NCBI GenBank assembly: GCA_021464415.1
Contig: CM038468.1
Location: 29,872,969-29,936,968 of the forward strand
Source of the DNA: Lonicera japonica
Lineage: Eukaryota > Streptophyta > Magnoliopsida > Dipsacales > Caprifoliaceae
Direction of reading: 5' to 3'
DNA length: 64,000 nucleotides
Shown here: one piece after another, positions 58,710-64,000 of the stretch
How positions within the stretch are numbered: the stretch's first letter is position 1
Layout: each line of letters starts with the position of its first letter
The notes under the pieces: model-generated
Told to the model about the DNA's origin: nothing
The model's database searches: none
The model's input: only the letters and a program-made list of their open reading frames with translations
Made by a program: the position numbers and the translations under genes

Positions 58710-60232
58710 TTATTATTATTATTATTATATTCTAAAAAAATTTCTTCCAAGCCTATTCCACTTAGATTTTTCCCAAATATATATGTGTGTATATATATAT
58801 ATTATCATATTATTATTATTACTTATGTGTGTATATAAATATACAGTAATTCGGACACATGTATCTACTTTTATAGTTTTCTTGAAGTATAAGATTACAA
58901 ATTAACCTTAAAATGGAGAATGTAGTTACTCACCTTAATTTGTTCAAATAGTTTTCCGTCTCATATTTTTCGAGTCTTAAAATTATATATTATTTTAAAA
59001 TATTTAATATATATTCATAATAATGGCTTATTTACACTGCCTCGTCTATATCTATGTATATATGTAGTACCCAACTAAAATTAGATAATTGAGAATAATT
59101 TACTTTTTTTTTCTCTATTTTTTTTAATCTGCAACTTTACCTTTTGCTTGCTACTCTTTTGTAGTATTCTCTCTCTCCTCTGTCAAAATTAGTATGTGGA
59201 CCAGGATACTATGTTTAACAATAGTCCTAAAAGTGCTAGCTGACTCCTTCAGAGATATTTTTCCTTGTCCCCTTTTTAACTGCATGGAAAGCATTGGTCC
59301 ACGTGGTTCATTTCTCACCTTCTCATTCTATTTTATTTTTATTAAAATGCATATATATATATATATATATATATATTCTATATTATAAAATACCATCTTT
59401 GACCAAAATTTTCTCTAAAAAATATAAAAATCTAATGGTTAAAAATACACATGTTATGGTGTGTTTTAGTTTTACACCATTGGATGAGTTTTATACATAG
59501 ATCAAGATGTCACATCAAAGTTAAAATACTCACACCAATAATATATACACAATAAACTCTCATATACTAATAATTTTGTTTACATTAAAAATGTCATAAC
59601 TTAAAATAAAAAATTTAAAATTTAATAAAAATTTAATATTTAAAATCTACTAATCAAGATCAATTAAACAAGATCCATCATGACTATATAATTATGCAAA
59701 AAAAAATCAAGAAAAATTATTGTGTAAAATTTAATTGGTCATCTCAATCTGTCATTTTTAGGACATACGTTACGTGGTTGGATTATGATTAAAAGACTTT
59801 TTAAAAAATTAAAAACAAGTCGGTCCAATCCAGTATGCTTTTAGTTTTTTCAGCATGAAGATATATTGAACTAATGTTTCAAAATAGACTTAATTTTGTC
59901 GATTTAAATTTGTCACACGGTAATTTTTTTTATCATATTATTATATTTTTTTTATTTTACCGTGCCGGATGGCACCGGTATACTCTAATATATATATACA
60001 ACATTACCCCATGTGCCTATCATCTTCTCACTCACTTTATTATTTTTTTGTTTTATGTACACTTACAGGGATAATAGGTCGTGGTCATTTTTGGTGTATA
60101 CTTACAATTAACTCTTTACTTACCTGGGAAATATAATTATCATCTATTCTTTGATTTAGACCCATAATTTTACAATAATAATTACCTAGTCAATTTCTAA
60201 TATATTTATTTTCTCTCTATCTACATAAGTAT
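58710..60232. other. Non-coding AT-rich DNA with microsatellites
   Basis: (TTA)n at 58710-58729 and (AT)n at about 59351-59376. An imperfect palindrome TACCGTGCC-GGAT-GGCACCGGTA lies near 59960, followed by CTCTAATA. No gene recognised. Confidence 0.45.
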
Positions 60233-60235
60233 TAA

Positions 60236-60553
60236 GATCTCGTTTGGTTCACGGATTTTAATATTCGAGAAAAGAAAGACTTTTTTTCCTTTGTTTGGCA
60301 AGCACAAATTCTAGAAACACTTTTCTAAGAGAGTGAAAGTAGGGGGTAAAACCATTTATTTCAAAACACATGGGATTAATTTTCTCACGTATTTTTAAGC
60401 ATTTATTACAAAAAATTTGGATAATAATAGTCTTACCTAGATACTTTCCATATTTTACCAAACACAAAAAAGTAACTTGACAGAAAATTTAGTTTCCCAC
60501 CTCCATGAAAAAAATAAGGGAATTGATTTCCCTTCCGTAAACCAAACGAGGCC
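60236..60553. mobile_element. Tourist-like MITE
   Basis: Terminal repeats GATCTCGTTTGGTTCACGG and CCGTAAACCAAACGAGGCC pair when inverted, with a few mismatches. TAA target duplication at 60233-60235 and 60554-60556. It is 318 bp and non-coding. Confidence 0.85.
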
Positions 60554-60556
60554 TAA

Positions 60557-60663
60557 GGGTAGTATGAATTATGGGTTGCTCTCTTAGCAAAAACATATGC
60601 TCCTATAACAATTATTTATTTATCTTAAGATTTTATCAAAATCGAGTCATTAATTTTGAAGTT

Positions 60664-60706
<43 letters not shown>

Positions 60707-61426
60707 TTATTTTATTTTATTTTATTTTTAAGTGGGTTATCACAAAAATAAAAGCCAATCAGCAAATATAGCGATCAGAAAAATATGGGTATTAACATTT
60801 CATTACACAGCTGATACCCTCTTATTATTACTATTGTTGTTGTGGATGTGTTGTTGTGGTTGTTATTTTTTTAAATTATAAACCTTAATTACTCTTTTTT
60901 TTCGTTCATTAGATATTAACATTTCGTTACACTAAAATAGGGTGGTTTTTTCTTTTCTTTTCTTTTTTTTTTTTGTTTGTGTGTTGTTGAAGCTTTAAAT
61001 CAACAGAGAATTTGAATAAATGTTTCTCCATAGATAATAAACTACTGTTTAAATAAATTTAAATATTTTTTTTCTAAAGCGGGCATGTATAAAAGTGCAG
61101 TCGGTCAACAAAGTATAAAAAGTTCTACATAATTTGTAAAATTGCTTGACCATTGGGCGGGTAGTAAACTAGTTTAAACAATATGGCGTAGTGTATTAAA
61201 AGTTTCTTATAATTGTGACGAAAATATTAATTTAATGGATACATTTAAAAACACATTTTCAAAATATTTCTTATAAGATCCTCACTGAATTGCTTGTTAA
61301 TATATGTAGGAGTACCTTGGAAAATTTATCAATCCCTTCCGATCTAGCTTCCTCTCACAATATCATCCATTGTTTATAAAAATGAATAATAATTAACTTT
61401 TTTACACAAGTGATACACAAATATAA
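60557..61426. other. AT-rich DNA with long (TA)n
   Basis: (TA)n at about 60668-60703. A possible Helitron-like 3' end, GGGCGGGTAGTAAACTAGT, stops at 61173 and is followed by T, but no clear hairpin or 5' end was found. No gene recognised. Confidence 0.45.
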
Positions 61427-62592
61427 AGTAAATACTATATCTGACCATTAAACTATTATAAAATTTTAAAGATGGTCACTCAATTATAGTTAGTGCCACT
61501 CGCATGACCAATTTGAAGAGCATTTTAGTCTAAACAATCAAAAAAACCCTTTCCTTCCATCTTCTTCATGTTCGGCGACTGGACCATTTTTCCGGCGAAA
61601 TCTCCGCTCACTCCTTTCTACCCCCAGTGCTCTCTCTCTAGCTTTCTCTCTCCTTCCCCCACCAACCCCCCTTTAAAAACCCACCACTGTTAGCACACCC
61701 GCGGTCATTAGCACACCTGCATACATTACCAACAACAATAAAGCACACCTGCATACATTACCAACAACAATAAAGTACATTATTATTATTATTATTATCA
61801 TATGTATACAGAGAATGAAAACCAAAAGGCAGTATTGAGCAATAAATCTGAAAGAAGCATAACTTAATGACTTTTCATCCTCAAAGATGATACAATTTAA
61901 AAAATATATATATATATAATGCTTCTCAGAATGCAAAGGCTTCTGCATCATATATAACTAGAAATTGGAAAAGATTATAAGACTATCCACGTGAAATAAT
62001 ATAAGACTATCCACGAAATCTATCACGTGAGTAAGAAATCTATCACGTGAAATAATATAAGACTATCCACGAAAAACAGTGTGTAGATGAGGAACAATTC
62101 CTTTTCTTCTTCTCCCAGATCTGGCAGGTTTCTTGATGGAAGATTGAAGAAAACTAACCCCCTCTCTTGGATATTTGTTTTCTTTACAATAAATCCCTTC
62201 CCCATATCAGATATGTCTTCGTATACATGTGGTTTTTCATTTCTTTCTATAATCTTAATTTTTTGGGATTTTCACTTCTCTCTGAAATTGTTTGTGTTAG
62301 ACTATCTTGGTGTCGCCAGAGGAGGAGAGTCCACTGAAAAAATGGTCCGGTCACCAGACACGAAGAAGATGGAAGGAATGGGTTTTTTATTATTATTTGG
62401 ACGAAAATACCTTTCAGATTGGTCATGTGAGTGGCACATGACTAATTTTTGTTAGTGATTAACTGTAATTTTTAACAGAGCTACCAAAATGGAACTACTT
62501 AAATAACTGAGTGAGTTGGATGGAACCAAATATAATTGAGTGGCCAACTTTAAAATTTCATATTAGTTTAATTGTCAAATATGGTATTTACT
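61427..62592. mobile_element. Foldback element of about 1.17 kb
   Basis: The left arm starts AGTAAATACTATATCTGACC and the right arm (reverse complement) AGTAAATACCATATTTGACA. They pair for about 150 bp, and the inner parts pair again near CATCTTCTTC/GAAGAAGATG. The interior has a 32-bp direct duplication (about 61710-61774, GCACACCTGCATACATTACC) and repeated ACTATCCACG / TATCACGTGA motifs (61980-62075). The 122-codon ORF inside has no family match. Flanks ACAAATATA and ACAGATAAA are an imperfect 9-bp TSD candidate. Its ends resemble those of 10846-11395. Confidence 0.6.
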
Positions 62593-63047
62593 CCACAGAT
62601 AAATACAGATATATACAGGATTTAAATCACAAGGGATTAGACTAGAGTATCGTGGTTCGAACTTGAGACCGTGTTTGGATGTAGAAAAAGAATAACATTA
62701 AAAACTGAAATCATGCTTATTTGATTATGAGCAGGCCAGGTGACCCGAGCGGCAATCAAGGTGGTCCATCACTCTCTGAATAATTTTTAAGATTCTCAAT
62801 TTAATGCATCTGCATATAGTAAAGGTCCAAAATTACTTCCCAAAAGATATCCTCGCATTAGTTTTTATTGCTCTTTAATCATGATGAATGCATTAAAAGT
62901 TTCGCAAAAATTAAAGGATTGCAAATCATGACTTTTAATTAGTTGTACTTCAATATATAGATAACACAAGTTAGCTGTTTTTATATGTGTAGAAGGATCC
63001 TGTTTTAGACCTTTAAATTTTTGGTCTTTTAGACTTGGGTCACCATT

Positions 63048-63086
<39 letters not shown>

Positions 63087-63584
63087 TTATCTGTCTTTTT
63101 AATTGTAATTAGAGTTTAGTAATCATTTTGGATGGACCGTTAGAGTTTTGTTTACCATGTGATATTCATGTGTACCAAATACATATTTCTTATGCCCGAA
63201 CTACCCCTATCTCTTTACACACACTAAAACAAAGTAAACATTAAACAAAAAACTACCTAAGTCATATTATTTAGAACCCTAACCCCGAATACCCTGTTTA
63301 CATCTCGATTCAACCATTTGCACCAAAAAATGTAAGTATTAATTAAAGCCCTAATCAAGAACAATTACATGATTTCAAGTTTTATACAAGTTTTAGAGCC
63401 TTAATCCTAATTTCATGATAGCTCGAATCCACATAAAACTTGTAAATGCAATTTCTGACATTTTATTATTAAAATCCTTGTTATTAATATATGTTATTTG
63501 TAGTAAAATAATCTTGTTATTGCTTTTTAAATGCATTACACATATTTTTTATTTTTTTTATTTTTTTTTTTGGGGAGGGGGGGG
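62593..63584. other. Non-coding AT-rich DNA
   Basis: (AT)n at about 63051-63083. A G-rich run at 63573-63584 lies directly before the LTR. No gene recognised. Confidence 0.5.
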
Positions 63585-64000
63585 TGTTGGAATTAAATCA
63601 CTAAAGTCATCATGTCAAATCATCAAGATCTAAATAAAACACAATTAAATCGCGTACCTGGATCCATGACAAACGAATGCGGAATGCGAGGATCGATCAC
63701 TATAACAACACGGATCGAACGGGTACGTGGTCTTCCTCAACCAAATCGCTTTAGTTTCTTGATGGGAATTTTTGGTTCTCTTCCAGATGGGGAGAAGGGA
63801 GCCGTATTATGATTTGGTGTATTGGGGACCATAACCCTAATATCTACTTTATATATAGTCTAGCTAGGGTTCCCATAAAACTCTAACAAGCCCATACAAG
63901 GTATCTACACATTTAGCCCACATTTATTTGAGTAGTCTTATGGACTCTACTAAAAATTAATTAGACCACTAAAAAATTAGCCCATTAATTAAATAGCAAA
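63585..64000 (-). mobile_element. Copia-type LTR, cut by the window end
   Basis: On the minus strand the LTR ends ...TTTAATTCCAACA at 63585. A TATA-like TATATATAAAG lies at about 63848-63858. No primer-binding site follows the LTR end (G-rich sequence instead). It is therefore either a solo LTR or a truncated element; its 5' part is outside the window. Confidence 0.5.

Noticed and set aside
58459..58905. Two ORFs spanning the N gap
   Set aside because: They exist only because the Ns are read through.
59955..59990. Helitron-like hairpin GTGCC-GGAT-GGCAC followed by CTAAT
   Set aside because: The spacing is roughly right, but there is no matching 5' end and the sequence is AT-rich; could be chance.
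61081..61173. Second Helitron 3' end (CTAGT before T)
   Set aside because: No convincing hairpin at the right distance and no 5' TC end with preceding A found.
62087..62455. 122-codon ORF
   Set aside because: It lies inside a foldback element and partly in its inverted arm; no family match and biased composition.

Overview
This window is AT-rich plant nuclear DNA, most likely from a eudicot. The evidence is spliced genes with GT-AG introns, many LTR retrotransposons, Stowaway and Tourist MITEs, a Helitron, an L1-type LINE with an RNase H domain, and a 100-N assembly gap at 58610-58709. Nothing prokaryotic or organellar was seen. It is gene-poor: the only plausible host genes are two copies of an old-yellow-enzyme / 12-oxophytodienoate-reductase (OPR)-like gene, both on the minus strand. 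Nearly everything else is transposon sequence, much of it nested.

Left part (1-9.85 kb). OPR-like copy A has intact exons 1-3. It also has a chimeric in-frame exon (exon 4 start fused to exon 3 end) made by an internal tandem duplication that runs off the left edge. An intact 5.9-kb Ty1/copia element (3886-9779; 806-bp LTRs that read as identical; TSD CTTTT) sits in its 5' leader, between the native TATA box (about 9844) and the start codon (3878). Element and gene share orientation. The LTR next to the gene has a TATA box and no ATG downstream of it, so the first ATG of an LTR-started transcript would be the OPR-like start codon.

9.85-28.7 kb. This is non-coding sequence with foldback/MITE-like elements, a 585-bp Helitron (14652-15236), a degenerate plant-mobile-domain gene (15.7-17.46 kb), a Ty3/gypsy fragment, two probable solo LTRs (20.15-22.83 and 25.25-26.71 kb) and one CACTA terminus.

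28.7-33.1 kb. OPR-like copy B has exons 2-5 open and correctly spliced, but no exon 1 was found. Both copies depart from ordinary OPRs. In B the substrate-binding His is replaced by Arg, and in both copies the usual WHVGR is WHPGH. Intron 4 of B carries a MITE and a TRIM element with 71-bp LTR, primer-binding site and polypurine tract.

33.1-45 kb. Two gypsy-like ends lie head to head, each with an array of TTGTCGCGCGACAA-like palindromes. These are followed by Stowaway and Tourist MITEs and a broken hemopexin-repeat (albumin-2-like) gene beside a MULE transposase N-terminus.

45-56 kb. This is a nest of insertions. A decayed L1-type LINE (about 48.1-55.95 kb, minus strand) is split by two LTR-type insertions. 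A solo LTR (45384-47975, TSD GACTT) next to the LINE 3' side was itself hit by a hAT element (46578-47959, TSD AGAATTTA).

56-64 kb. A tandem array with roughly 0.9-kb units is broken by the assembly gap. It is followed by AT-rich DNA, a Tourist MITE, a 1.17-kb foldback element and an LTR truncated by the window end. All product calls come from reading the sequence and remembered family motifs; no database search was run.
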